DNA of 34,284 bases, taken from the NCBI GenBank assembly GCA_023705985.1, contig BPTO01000011.1, positions 1 to 34,284 of the forward strand, in the 5' to 3' direction. A program made the translations under genes and the position numbers. The notes below the pieces were generated by a model. That model searched no databases, was not told the DNA's origin, and saw nothing but the letters and a program-made list of their open reading frames with translations. Numbering within the stretch: the stretch's first letter is position 1; each line of letters opens with the position of its first letter. This DNA is from Candidatus Heimdallarchaeota archaeon (GTDB lineage Archaea > Asgardarchaeota > Heimdallarchaeia > Heimdallarchaeales > Heimdallarchaeaceae). Positions 14,876 to 22,960 of the stretch are shown one piece after another.

Positions 14876-16606
14876 TCAACTATCCATGTCTCTCATTAAA
14901 TCATAAATCTCTCTTTCAGTTTCTTCTGCTTCTTCAGGAATAGCGTAAATAGTTCCTAAGAGCGAAGCTCTATACTGAATTTTAGCTGCCATCTCTGCTT
15001 GTTGACAAACTGTCCAAGCTTGATCCAAGTTTACTCCACAAGCTACGTTACCATGATTAGCAATGAAAACTGCGAGATTATTTCCTAAAGCATCTACAGC
15101 ATTATCAGCTAAATCATCAGTACCCGCCATACCAAATTCAGCAACTTCACATCCCCCAATGAAAGGAATAACTTCATCGACAATAGGACCTATAGGTATT
15201 CTAGCAATTGACAAAGCTGTTGAATAAGGAGCATGAGAATGGACTATAGCTTTGATATCTTGCCTAGCTCGATAAATTGCTAAATGCATTTTTGTTTCAG
15301 AAGTAGGATTTCTTCTTCCTATGATTGTATCTCCCTTGCTATCGATTAAGACAATGTCTTCAATATCCATCTCATCATATTTGACAGAACTAGGAGTTAC
15401 AAGAAAAGCATCTTGACCATTGGGTAGTTTAACTCTTACAGAAACATTTCCTGCAGTTCCAACAATATATTCCTTCTTTATCATCTCTTTGCATACATCG
15501 ATTATCTGTTGTATTTTTCCTTCATAATGGTAAAGAGAAGGTTGAATATCTTCGAGTTCTTGAGTCTTGTCAAATTGTTTATCAACTGTTGTATATCCTT
15601 CCAGAACTTCCGGATTCTTGATATTTTCAGGAATATTTTTGTTGAGAATTTGTTTGATTCCTTCCACCATCATCATAGCATGTCGATGATTAGTTTCAAA
15701 AGTATCTCCTCCTATATGAGGAGTGACTATCACATTATCTAACTCTAGGAATTCATTGTCTTGATCAACAGGTTCGATTGAGAAAACATCAAGAGCAGCA
15801 CCAGCTATTTTTTTCTCCTTTAAAGCTTCTAGTAGTGCATATTCGTCAACTGCTGAAGCTCTAGCTGTATTGATAAACAAAGCATGTTCTTGCATCAGAG
15901 CAATCTGTTCTTCACCAATCATATTATCTGTTTCATCAGTGGGAGTACAATGAACGGTTATTATGTCTGATTTTGCCATAAGAGTGTTTAAATCAACTTC
16001 TTCTCCTTGAATAGCACTTAATCTTGCAGGATCTACATAGGGGTCGTAAACAAGGAATTTAACTCTGAAAGGAAGTAGAAGTTTAGCTACAGTAAAGCCT
16101 ATTCTACCTAAACCAACAATTCCTACAGTTTTCCCTTGAAGCTCAAATCCTTTGAATTCATTATAGTATTTGATGTAATCAGAGAAATCATTTACTTCAA
16201 ACTCATTTTCAGTGTGTAAGATTCTTTCGATTGAATGTAGCTTTCTTGCCAAGGATAGCATTAACCCTATCGTTAATTCGGCTACAGACACAGTATTTCG
16301 ATTAGGAGCGAAAAGTACTGGTATTCCCTTTTCAGTAGCTATTTCTAAATCAATATTGTTTGGATCCCCACGAGTTGCACCTATTATCTTTAAATCAACA
16401 TTTTCTAGAACAGCTTTTTTGACGTGATCTCCTTCACAAATGAGTATTTCTGCCCCTATTTCTTTTATCTTCTGGATGAGATCTTCATCTTTGAAATAAA
16501 GGTTACTTGTCTCTCTCCAACTCTCGTAAACTATTTCATCATCTAAGATTTTCTTAAGTTCTTCAAGAGCTTCTGGAGAGAATTCCGCTGTTATATATGC
16601 TTTCAT
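14876..16606 (-). CDS. Fusion of D-2-hydroxyacid dehydrogenase and class II aldolase
   Basis: The protein has 576 residues in two complete domains. Residues 1-335 are a D-isomer-specific 2-hydroxyacid dehydrogenase: Rossmann motif GLGRIG (165-170), then catalytic Arg249 (NTAR), Glu278 (SIEP) and His297 (TPHIGG). Residues about 357-560 are a class II aldolase/adducin domain with GNVS (386-389), the acid Glu437 and zinc ligands His456, His458 (VHSH) and His518 (ANHGN). Class II aldolases cleave sugar phosphates such as fuculose-1-phosphate or decarboxylate keto-acid phosphates. A short linker (336-356) joins them with no stop or frameshift. The upstream SCP2 gene ends 19 bases before the start, so it is probably read through. 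Confidence 0.88.
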   Translation of the reverse strand: MKAYITAEFSPEALEELKKILDDEIVYESWRETSNLYFKDEDLIQKIKEIGAEILICEGDHVKKAVLENVDLKIIGATRGDPNNIDLEIATEKGIPVLFAPNRNTVSVAELTIGLMLSLARKLHSIERILHTENEFEVNDFSDYIKYYNEFKGFELQGKTVGIVGLGRIGFTVAKLLLPFRVKFLVYDPYVDPARLSAIQGEEVDLNTLMAKSDIITVHCTPTDETDNMIGEEQIALMQEHALFINTARASAVDEYALLEALKEKKIAGAALDVFSIEPVDQDNEFLELDNVIVTPHIGGDTFETNHRHAMMMVEGIKQILNKNIPENIKNPEVLEGYTTVDKQFDKTQELEDIQPSLYHYEGKIQQIIDVCKEMIKKEYIVGTAGNVSVRVKLPNGQDAFLVTPSSVKYDEMDIEDIVLIDSKGDTIIGRRNPTSETKMHLAIYRARQDIKAIVHSHAPYSTALSIARIPIGPIVDEVIPFIGGCEVAEFGMAGTDDLADNAVDALGNNLAVFIANHGNVACGVNLDQAWTVCQQAEMAAKIQYRASLLGTIYAIPEEAEETEREIYDLMRDMDS

Positions 16607-16625
16607 CTTTATTCACACTTTCCAA

Positions 16626-17444
16626 TTAAAACATCAATTTTCTGAGCTTAAGCATATTTTTCATTTGACCTTTAACTTCTAAACTCCCGCTGGAATAAGC
16701 TTTGATAGGGTTAATTTGCTTAGTCATCATCTTGATAAATACTGTTGAATCCATTTTAACTTGAACAGCAGCTTCCTCATCAACACCTTCAGATAAAACT
16801 AAACTTTCAGCCCCGTCTATTTTGAATAAGAAAGATTTAGATAAATCTGGGAAAGTTATCATCAATGTATTATACCAATTTTTAAAGGTTTTTTTGACTT
16901 TTTCAGTATTATAACGATCTACTATTTTTTGAAGACCATCAGTATAGCTAAAATCATCAGGAATCTTTGAGGGTGCAGATTTAATAGCTTTTGATTTTTT
17001 TGGAGTCGGAGATTGGATTATCACATCTGTTTTCTTTTTAACATCCTCACCAATTGCATTTTGTGTAATAGTCTTCTTTCTAGATATGGTTTCTACTGAT
17101 TTTGAAGGCATACTTGCACGAATAATTTGTACTCCTCCACGATTACTCTGATATTCGTCTAGATGGTCTTTCTCTAGAACTATCTCATACATCTTTTTGA
17201 TTCTGGGTAAAGTTCTTATTGCAAAAACCATGCTAATTATTAATATACCAAAACCTAAGATAGCAAATATTGTTATGAAAGTTATGAGTAAGATTTGTTT
17301 TTGAGGAATTACTGATTCGTACTCATAAAACTTTATTAGCATAATAACAGTTAATCCCAGTAACCCTAATCCAGTAATCATTAACGCAATAAAACCAATA
17401 ATCATTTGATTACTAATTGTGTTAGCTCTTGTTCGATTCATCAT
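16626..17444 (-). CDS. Membrane-anchored SCP2 sterol-carrier-domain protein
   Basis: The protein has 272 residues. Two membrane segments lie at about 13-38 and 48-73, a basic low-complexity linker (about 105-160, rich in Lys, Ser and Pro) follows, and residues about 165-272 form an SCP2-like domain (LFKIDGAESLVL, then YSSGSLEVKGQMKNMLKLRKL, the typical closing motif). SCP2 domains hold lipids or other hydrophobic ligands in a pocket. Here the domain would face the cytoplasm at the membrane. A TATA-like CTTTATAAAT sequence (plus-strand 17464-17473) lies about 25 bp upstream, so the ATG at 17444 (or 17441) may be leaderless. The downstream dehydrogenase-aldolase gene is only 19 bases away. Confidence 0.72.
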   Translation of the reverse strand: MMNRTRANTISNQMIIGFIALMITGLGLLGLTVIMLIKFYEYESVIPQKQILLITFITIFAILGFGILIISMVFAIRTLPRIKKMYEIVLEKDHLDEYQSNRGGVQIIRASMPSKSVETISRKKTITQNAIGEDVKKKTDVIIQSPTPKKSKAIKSAPSKIPDDFSYTDGLQKIVDRYNTEKVKKTFKNWYNTLMITFPDLSKSFLFKIDGAESLVLSEGVDEEAAVQVKMDSTVFIKMMTKQINPIKAYSSGSLEVKGQMKNMLKLRKLMF

Positions 17445-17463
17445 AAAACTATTTAGATTTCAA

Positions 17464-17474
17464 CTTTATAAATT
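17464..17474 (-). promoter_or_regulatory. TATA box for the SCP2 gene
   Basis: ATTTATAAAG on the minus strand is centred about 25 bp from the ATG at 17444. The SCP2/aldolase pair therefore has its own promoter in addition to possible read-through from the AOR gene. Confidence 0.5.
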
Positions 17475-17506
17475 TTCATGATAGTATTATGGATAAAAAT
17501 AGAATG

Positions 17507-19603
17507 TTAACCTTTAGATTCAAGGTAATCGTTAACAATCAATTGTGGTCGTCCTCTGCAAAGAGCAATGTCCTGAATACAAAATTCCAAATCAAGCGTT
17601 TTTAATGTTTCTTCTTTTGGTACACCATCCTGTCTAAATCCAATTTGCTGGTAATATCCTTGGATCATCTCTTCTGCGGGTAGTGAAATACCTTTCAATG
17701 GCCCTTTCGTTAATGGAGGATCCCCTAATAATCGTTTAGGTATTTCATGTCGAATTGCACCCTCCCGAGCGTTAAACATTTGACGTAAAGTCTGTATACG
17801 CCACCCAATTTTCAAAAACTCATCAGGTGTAATATCCCATCCAAACACGCTTTTTATGAGTTCAAATAAAGGATAACTACCACAAGATAACGAATATGAA
17901 CACAGCCCAAGTGAATTAATACTTTGAGCGAATTTAACTGCAAGCGTATGGTTTTTACTGTTTTTTACTAAATTTTTACTTGTTTTGAATTTGAAAGCTT
18001 TTGTAAAGCGTGCTACAGGATGTAACATTAGAGTATCAACACCTCCTGCTGTATGCCTTCCAGGTGTGGGATCTGATAAATAAGTGGTAATAAACCAGTT
18101 GATATATCTAGGATCGTGCATTGGTATTTCTGATCCATTTGCATTCATAGCGTAAAGTTTTGATCCTTCAATCTTTTGGGAAGCAATCCATGTTCCATCT
18201 GCTAATAAATCTCCTATTCCCTCACGATTAACCATCATCTCAAGCAATGGAAATATATAATCTGATTCGTGCCATTTTGGCAGAAATCCCTCTGGGAATC
18301 TCTCAGATTTAAAATCATCCTGTTTAAGTAAACCATTCTCAACACATTCTAACACAAAACCAAGAGTAACACCTGTTGATATCGTGTCCAGTCCTTGACG
18401 ATTTAAATAATCATTGATTTTTATCATCACCATGGGATCTTCATTCAAAATGTTACTACTCAATGATGCAAGAGTTTTATATTCAGGTTTGTGAGAATCT
18501 TTAATTCCTATCTCTGGAATTGTAATTTTTCTTCCACAACGTAAAGGACATCCATAACACCCATAAGGTTTTGACTTGATTGAAGCAAGCGTGTTTCCTA
18601 CTTTTTTTAATGCTATTTTCTGTGGATAGTCAATAAAGCTGATACCACCAAAATTTTTTACAGATGCATCACCTACGGGGACAGAAATCGGAAGTGTAAA
18701 TCCAGTTCCATATCGATGCAAATAGTTTGCAACTAATGCTTCTGCTTTCAACCCTGGAAATTTCATGACCTTTTGCAAGCTACCACCAAAGCTCATCTTC
18801 ATTATCCTCATGATATTACCGAATTTCGGTACGAATTTGAGCATCTTTCCCATCAATCCCTTTCCTAACATTTTACTCATGTTTTTTCGATACTTTTTCG
18901 AAAGGGAAAGAGTGGCTTCTCTATCTGCAAGAGTGAGTTTCACACTGCTTTTTAAACACACTGCTTTCAATTTCTTTGATCCCATTACTGCTCCAAGCCC
19001 ACTTCGTGCAGCAATACGCCCGTAATCATTTACAATTCCGGATATTAGAGATTTATTTTCTGCTGCAACTCCAATTGTAGCTACATTAACATTCTTTCCA
19101 TATTTTTCTTTTAATAGATCCTCTGTTTCAAAAGTATCCTTTCCCCAAATCTCTGAAGCGTCTCTCAATTCTTTAGAATCTTTATCAATATAAAGATACA
19201 CAGGAGTCTCTGATGTTCCAGTAACGAAAATAGCATCATAACCCGCACGTTTGATTGCAGGCCCAAAATAACCTCCAGAGTTACTATCACCCCATCCACC
19301 ATTACAAAATTCTTCATCTATCGTTATTCCCTTCCCAGTTAAAGGGCTCTTTCCGCACGCCATCCACCTTCCTGTAAAAGGTGCTACAGTTCCTGTAAGT
19401 AATCCTGGACAAAATCCCAGAATATTTTTCGAACCTAAAGGATCACAGTGTGGTTGAATTCTAGTATAAATATAATAAACTCCCAATCCATAACCGCCCA
19501 AATAGCTACGATATACTTCTTCAGGAGGATTTTCTTCACGAATTAGTTTAGTAGAGAGATCAACCCACAGTATCTTTCCAGTATATCCATATGATTGTGT
19601 CAT
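17507..19603 (-). CDS. Aldehyde ferredoxin oxidoreductase family enzyme
   Basis: The protein has 698 residues, slightly longer than the usual 600-620 because of an insertion near residues 235-290. The N-terminal GYTGKILWVDLS and the tungstopterin-binding region (SPLTGKGITIDE, NSGGYFGPAIKRAGYD) are typical. CYGCPLRC (Cys349, Cys352, Cys356) with Cys568 would hold the 4Fe-4S cluster. The family oxidises aldehydes to carboxylic acids and passes electrons to ferredoxin. The exact aldehyde is unknown; the neighbours suggest a sugar-derived one. The start ATG is preceded by a TATA-like AATATTTATTAA about 25 bp upstream. Members of this family need W or Mo pterin, so the host should make that cofactor. 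Confidence 0.88.
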   Translation of the reverse strand: MTQSYGYTGKILWVDLSTKLIREENPPEEVYRSYLGGYGLGVYYIYTRIQPHCDPLGSKNILGFCPGLLTGTVAPFTGRWMACGKSPLTGKGITIDEEFCNGGWGDSNSGGYFGPAIKRAGYDAIFVTGTSETPVYLYIDKDSKELRDASEIWGKDTFETEDLLKEKYGKNVNVATIGVAAENKSLISGIVNDYGRIAARSGLGAVMGSKKLKAVCLKSSVKLTLADREATLSLSKKYRKNMSKMLGKGLMGKMLKFVPKFGNIMRIMKMSFGGSLQKVMKFPGLKAEALVANYLHRYGTGFTLPISVPVGDASVKNFGGISFIDYPQKIALKKVGNTLASIKSKPYGCYGCPLRCGRKITIPEIGIKDSHKPEYKTLASLSSNILNEDPMVMIKINDYLNRQGLDTISTGVTLGFVLECVENGLLKQDDFKSERFPEGFLPKWHESDYIFPLLEMMVNREGIGDLLADGTWIASQKIEGSKLYAMNANGSEIPMHDPRYINWFITTYLSDPTPGRHTAGGVDTLMLHPVARFTKAFKFKTSKNLVKNSKNHTLAVKFAQSINSLGLCSYSLSCGSYPLFELIKSVFGWDITPDEFLKIGWRIQTLRQMFNAREGAIRHEIPKRLLGDPPLTKGPLKGISLPAEEMIQGYYQQIGFRQDGVPKEETLKTLDLEFCIQDIALCRGRPQLIVNDYLESKG

Positions 19604-19651
19604 TCTTCAAATCCAAGTTTTAATAAATATTCTCTCATATATTATTTTTGG

Positions 19652-19660
19652 TTTTTATAA
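19652..19660 (+). promoter_or_regulatory. TATA box for the COG1237 gene
   Basis: TTTTTATAA is placed so that transcription starts near 19682. This supports translation from the ATG at 19714 rather than an in-frame TTG at 19648 that precedes the box. Confidence 0.5.
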
Positions 19661-19713
19661 ATCCCATTCAATCTAAAAAGAAATATTTAAGAACAATTTC
19701 TGAATCTGGATAC

Positions 19714-20607
19714 AGAATGCAAGTTCAGTTGATTAATGTTGTTGATAAAGAAGCAGAGGAAGATTCAGATTTTATTCCATCTGATGGATTAGCATATGTA
19801 ATAGAATTTGAAGGAAGAAGAATTCTATTTGATTCAGGGGACAAAGGCACTATTCTCATGCATAATATGAATCTTCTAAATATTGACCCAAACACTCTAG
19901 AATTCCTTGTTTTAAGTCATAGTCATTATGATCATACTTTTGGTATAGAAGCACTATTAGATGCGAGAAAAGAAGTCGAAACATTAAGAATTATAGCTCA
20001 CCCTCATGCATTTCAAAGAAGGAAAGCAAAATTCCCCCTCATACTTAAAGCTCTTCTTAAATATAGAATGTATAATTTTGGTTTTCCCAAACTTCCCAAA
20101 TCTAAAAGAAAGAGGTTGGTTTTTGAACCTACAACTAAACCATTTGAAATCACTCCTTACTTAAAAACAACAGGGGAAATTGCTGAAAGGAAGGAAATTG
20201 CTTGCACAATTGATGATCTCAAGAGAAAAGAGGGAAGAAGATATGTTAAGAATGACCTTCTTGATGATCTCTCACTCATTCTAAAGACAAAAGAAGGAAT
20301 TGTTGTTATATGTGGATGTGGTCACTCAGGAGTTCTCAATATCTGTGAAAGAGCAAAGGAATTGTTTCCAAATCAAGAGATTAAGACAATTATTGGAGGA
20401 ACACACTTAGTTGCTTTAACTGAGGAAAAAGATTTGGAATATGTTGCTAAGAAGCTTGAGGAAGAATATAACAAACCATTACTCTATTTCAGTCATTGTA
20501 CTGGTAAGAGAGCAATAAAATACATGACAAACTACTTCGGGAAAGAAATAGTAAGACCCTTTAAAATAGGAGATATATTAACATTTGAGGTGGATTCGAT
20601 AGTATAA
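19714..20607 (+). CDS. COG1237 metallo-beta-lactamase-fold hydrolase
   Basis: The protein has 297 residues from the ATG at 19714. The metal motif SHSHYDH (HxHxDH), the preceding ILFDSGDKG, the later GCGHSG and the closing SHCTG are those of COG1237, a metallo-beta-lactamase subfamily in archaea and anaerobes, one member of which has been linked to methanopterin biosynthesis (dihydropteroate-type condensation). The usual role of this subfamily is not settled, so the specific function is open. It is divergent from the aldehyde oxidoreductase, and the pair may share control. Confidence 0.8.
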   Translation, partial: RMQVQLINVVDKEAEEDSDFIPSDGLAYVIEFEGRRILFDSGDKGTILMHNMNLLNIDPNTLEFLVLSHSHYDHTFGIEALLDARKEVETLRIIAHPHAFQRRKAKFPLILKALLKYRMYNFGFPKLPKSKRKRLVFEPTTKPFEITPYLKTTGEIAERKEIACTIDDLKRKEGRRYVKNDLLDDLSLILKTKEGIVVICGCGHSGVLNICERAKELFPNQEIKTIIGGTHLVALTEEKDLEYVAKKLEEEYNKPLLYFSHCTGKRAIKYMTNYFGKEIVRPFKIGDILTFEVDSIV

Positions 20608-20704
20608 ATAGGAGTTGTTTTGTCAAAAGTTTCTCTTTTTTTCTTTATCAATTTGCGCATTTAAACCCATATTATCACTTATGTAATTATGTCTATCTAG
20701 TCAT

Positions 20705-20743
20705 ATAATGCTTTTTTATGCTATATAGCTGATTTTGCATTAT
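20705..20743. terminator. Nested inverted repeats between convergent genes
   Basis: ATAATGC (20705-20711) and GCATTAT (20737-20743) are exact complements. Inside lies the 10-bp palindrome GCTATATAGC (20720-20729). On the plus strand CTTTTTT follows the first arm. It sits in the 218 bases between the COG1237 gene and the convergent flavoprotein and probably ends transcription; the plus-strand T-runs at 20633-20645 would help. I see no gene in this gap. Confidence 0.35.
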
Positions 20744-20825
20744 GATGAAACTGTTTTCATATGCTAGAATAGGAAGGTATATTCCAATAACGAGCCATAT
20801 CTAATTAGGTGACCTTCATGCAAAG

Positions 20826-21545
20826 TCATTCTATAGAATTTTGTGCATTCTTTCTCTTCAAATAATTTCTTTTAGATCGTTCTAGATATTCTTCTTGATC
20901 TACAAGAGGTTGACTTACAAACTCAAGATCAGATATGTCTATTTTTCCTTCTTTTACAAAGTTAATTCCTATTTTTTCTAACGTTTGTAAAATTTCTTTA
21001 TTCTTATCTGATTCATTTCTAAGAAGATGAGCATGAGGACGACGAATTGCTCCAGAAAATTCTATAGTATAAGTCTCTGCAACCTCCTCAAAAATTTTAA
21101 CAACAAGATCAAGATTTTCTAATTCCCACCAACCTCCAACAACAACAGCAAGTATTTTTGAAATATTCACATCATCATGACATTTGGTTCTTGTTCTACC
21201 GTTCCGAATTTCTAGTAAAGAATCTATAAGAGGTACTAATCTGTTAATGAAATTCTGCATTTCACCAGGAAGGGGAGAATATACAGGTGTAGCGAGAATT
21301 AAGATATCTGATTCCTTAAGTTTAGGGTAAAGTTCTTGCATATCATCTTGGATAAAACATTCACCAATCGTTTCTCCCCAGCATTTAAAACAACCAATAC
21401 AAGGAAGGATTTTGAGTTTTTTTGTATAAATCATTTCAACTGATGCTTCAGCTTTCTTCATACCTTCTATAAATGGTGTCATTAAGAAAGTTGTATTGCT
21501 CTTTTCTGTTCTTGGACTCCCATTAATAATTATAACTTTAGTCAT
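20826..21545 (-). CDS. Iron-sulfur flavoprotein / NADPH-dependent FMN reductase family
   Basis: The protein has 239 residues. The N-terminal IINGSPRTEKSNT is the FMN phosphate loop of the flavodoxin-like fold. A compact Cys cluster, Cys49, Cys52, Cys55 and Cys63 (CIGCFKCWGETIGEC), matches the 4Fe-4S motif of Isf-type flavoproteins. ATPVYSPLPGEMQNFINR is the second flavin-binding stretch. The family carries electrons between ferredoxin-like donors and acceptors such as oxygen, peroxide or quinones. It lies downstream of an ArsR-like regulator on the same strand, 180 bases away, with its own inverted repeat ahead of it, so control by a redox or effector-sensing regulator is plausible. Confidence 0.82.
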   Translation of the reverse strand: MTKVIIINGSPRTEKSNTTFLMTPFIEGMKKAEASVEMIYTKKLKILPCIGCFKCWGETIGECFIQDDMQELYPKLKESDILILATPVYSPLPGEMQNFINRLVPLIDSLLEIRNGRTRTKCHDDVNISKILAVVVGGWWELENLDLVVKIFEEVAETYTIEFSGAIRRPHAHLLRNESDKNKEILQTLEKIGINFVKEGKIDISDLEFVSQPLVDQEEYLERSKRNYLKRKNAQNSIE

Positions 21546-21573
21546 CTCTATAACCTCTAACGCTTATGAATTC

Positions 21574-21594
21574 AATATGTCATACTGGCATATT
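21574..21594. promoter_or_regulatory. Imperfect inverted repeat upstream of the flavoprotein gene
   Basis: AATATGTCA and TGGCATATT face each other across TAC, with a single T/G mismatch. It lies 29-49 bases before the ATG at 21545, in the promoter region. It could be an operator. Confidence 0.4.
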
Positions 21595-21725
21595 AATCTT
21601 ATCTGAGTTTATATTTTGAAAGCAAGGTTAATTTACGCTGACTAAAATCTTGTGGGCAGAAACAATAGAAGTGAGAAGAAACATTTCATGTTCCTGTTGA
21701 TTGTATGATAAACCAGCTCAAAAAT

Positions 21726-22415
21726 CTAAACGTTAGGACCAATTTCTTCCTTTTTCAAATCTTTTGGAAAGATCATCTTTGTAGGCACAGAGAAGATTTT
21801 TACACTTATAGTTTCAAGGATTTCTTCAAAACTCAAATCCTCGTCACCATATATTCTCTGTTCCTTTTCCATCAAAATCAATATTTCATCTAGAAGTGGT
21901 CTTACTTTTTCCTCATATATTGCTTTCCTAAATGCAACACTATGCATTATGGTATCTGGTTGTTTTGTATCTTTAAAGCTATGTTCTGTTATAGATTCAT
22001 TAATATTTTCCAAATTATTACTGTATCTACATAATAACGAAGCAGCACTTTTTCCCATAAGATTTGCGATGCTCCTATAGAAATGAAGTGCTCTCTCAGG
22101 TTCCTTCTTTTTTAATTGATTGAAAACAACTATCTGGTTTTGATATACTTTAAGAAATTCTTTAGCTAGTTTATAGTATCTTTCCTTCCAAATCACTCTT
22201 GTTTCTTCTATAACACCAGCTTTTTGGAGTATTTGTATATGATGAATAATTGTAGAATTGACTTTACCAGTGAGTCTTATTATATCCTTGGCTTTCAATT
22301 CTTTAAAGTAATAGAAGTAAGCCACAATTTGGTTTCTTGTATCTTCTTCTATTACCTCAAACATACTTATGGATTTTTCATAATCCCCAATATCTTCTGA
22401 AGCCACTTTTATCAT
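21726..22415 (-). CDS. ArsR-like winged-helix transcriptional regulator
   Basis: The protein has 229 residues from the ATG at 22415; a GTG 18 bases earlier is in frame but lies inside the first operator. The N-terminal winged helix (residues about 20-90, FKELKAKDIIRLTGKVNSTI, then HHIQILQKAGVIEE, then a wing with WKERYYKL) is ArsR/GntR-like. The remaining about 135 residues are helical and acidic, probably for ligand or dimer contacts. Two copies of a TGTCGAxGTATCGACA inverted repeat lie over its start and 47 bp away, on both sides of the shared TATA region. It probably represses itself and the divergent gene at 22508. Confidence 0.72.
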   Translation of the reverse strand: MIKVASEDIGDYEKSISMFEVIEEDTRNQIVAYFYYFKELKAKDIIRLTGKVNSTIIHHIQILQKAGVIEETRVIWKERYYKLAKEFLKVYQNQIVVFNQLKKKEPERALHFYRSIANLMGKSAASLLCRYSNNLENINESITEHSFKDTKQPDTIMHSVAFRKAIYEEKVRPLLDEILILMEKEQRIYGDEDLSFEEILETISVKIFSVPTKMIFPKDLKKEEIGPNV

Positions 22416-22430
22416 GTCGATGTATCGACA
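22415..22430. promoter_or_regulatory. Operator 1, inverted repeat TGTCGAT-GT-ATCGACA
   Basis: The two 7-base arms are exact complements with a 2-base spacer. The site overlaps the regulator's start codon (ATG on the minus strand at 22413-22415). Confidence 0.65.
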
Positions 22431-22432
22431 CA

Positions 22433-22444
22433 CTTATATATATG
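22433..22444. promoter_or_regulatory. Shared TATA region of the divergent pair
   Basis: CTTATATATATG reads as a TATA box in both directions. On the minus strand it lies about 25 bp from the regulator ATG (leaderless). On the plus strand it would start transcription near 22465, giving a leader of about 43 bases to the ATG at 22508, which has AGAGGA before it. Confidence 0.5.
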
Positions 22445-22461
22445 TTTACCTATAGTTATTA

Positions 22462-22477
22462 TGTCGAAGTATCGACA
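22462..22477. promoter_or_regulatory. Operator 2, inverted repeat TGTCGA-AGTA-TCGACA
   Basis: This matches operator 1 at 15 of 16 positions and lies exactly 47 bp from it. It covers the predicted plus-strand transcription start. The two sites with the TATA between them are the signature of a divergent autoregulated pair. Confidence 0.65.
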
Positions 22478-22507
22478 TCAAAAAATTTACAACAAGAGGA
22501 AGATAAA

Positions 22508-22771
22508 ATGGCAAGTAAAAGAAGTGAAATTAACTTGTTTGACGAGAGGGATTATAATTTGTTTGATTCTAAGGATCTGGAAAAACATAGAGGAAGACCC
22601 AAAAGGGTGAAAGAATATAGATCCATAATCTATGGTAGTCTTTCATGTGGATTTCTCTCTATGGCTGTATTTGAAATCTGGCAAGGAATGAGTTTCATTG
22701 TATTTATTGGTTTTTTAGTGGCTACAGTCCTATCAATAGTAATAGATTTGAGGACTAATATTAGATCATGA
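22508..22771 (+). CDS. Small two-pass membrane protein, probable regulator target
   Basis: The protein has 87 residues from the ATG at 22508, with AGAGGAAG 7-8 bases before it. The open frame extends further upstream but through the operators and TATA box, so this start is much more likely. The N-terminal 40 residues are charged (DERDYNLFDSKDLEK, then a basic RGRPKRVKEYR). Two hydrophobic segments follow (about 42-58 and 63-80). I do not recognise the family. The shared operators suggest it is controlled by the ArsR-like regulator. Its role could be in transport or stress response, but this is not shown. Confidence 0.6.
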   Translation: MASKRSEINLFDERDYNLFDSKDLEKHRGRPKRVKEYRSIIYGSLSCGFLSMAVFEIWQGMSFIVFIGFLVATVLSIVIDLRTNIRS

Positions 22772-22960
22772 TTGTTCTCCCAAAGTTTTTGTTGAGATAT
22801 TTTGGAACCTTGTATAGAAGTAAGAATTTCGAGTGTAGAAGCTATAACAAAAAATGAGTTAATATTCCTAGACTAATTCTGTATCCTCATTTTGGAAAAG
22901 TTTTCCTGATTATCTTTTCGATTTGAGCATTGTCTGAATTGTTTGGAGTTACATTAGAAA

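Noticed and set aside
20776-20800. GGTATATTCC near 20776 resembles part of the repeat element A/B/C
   Set aside because: Only about 10 bases match. The T-run, hairpin and other blocks are absent.
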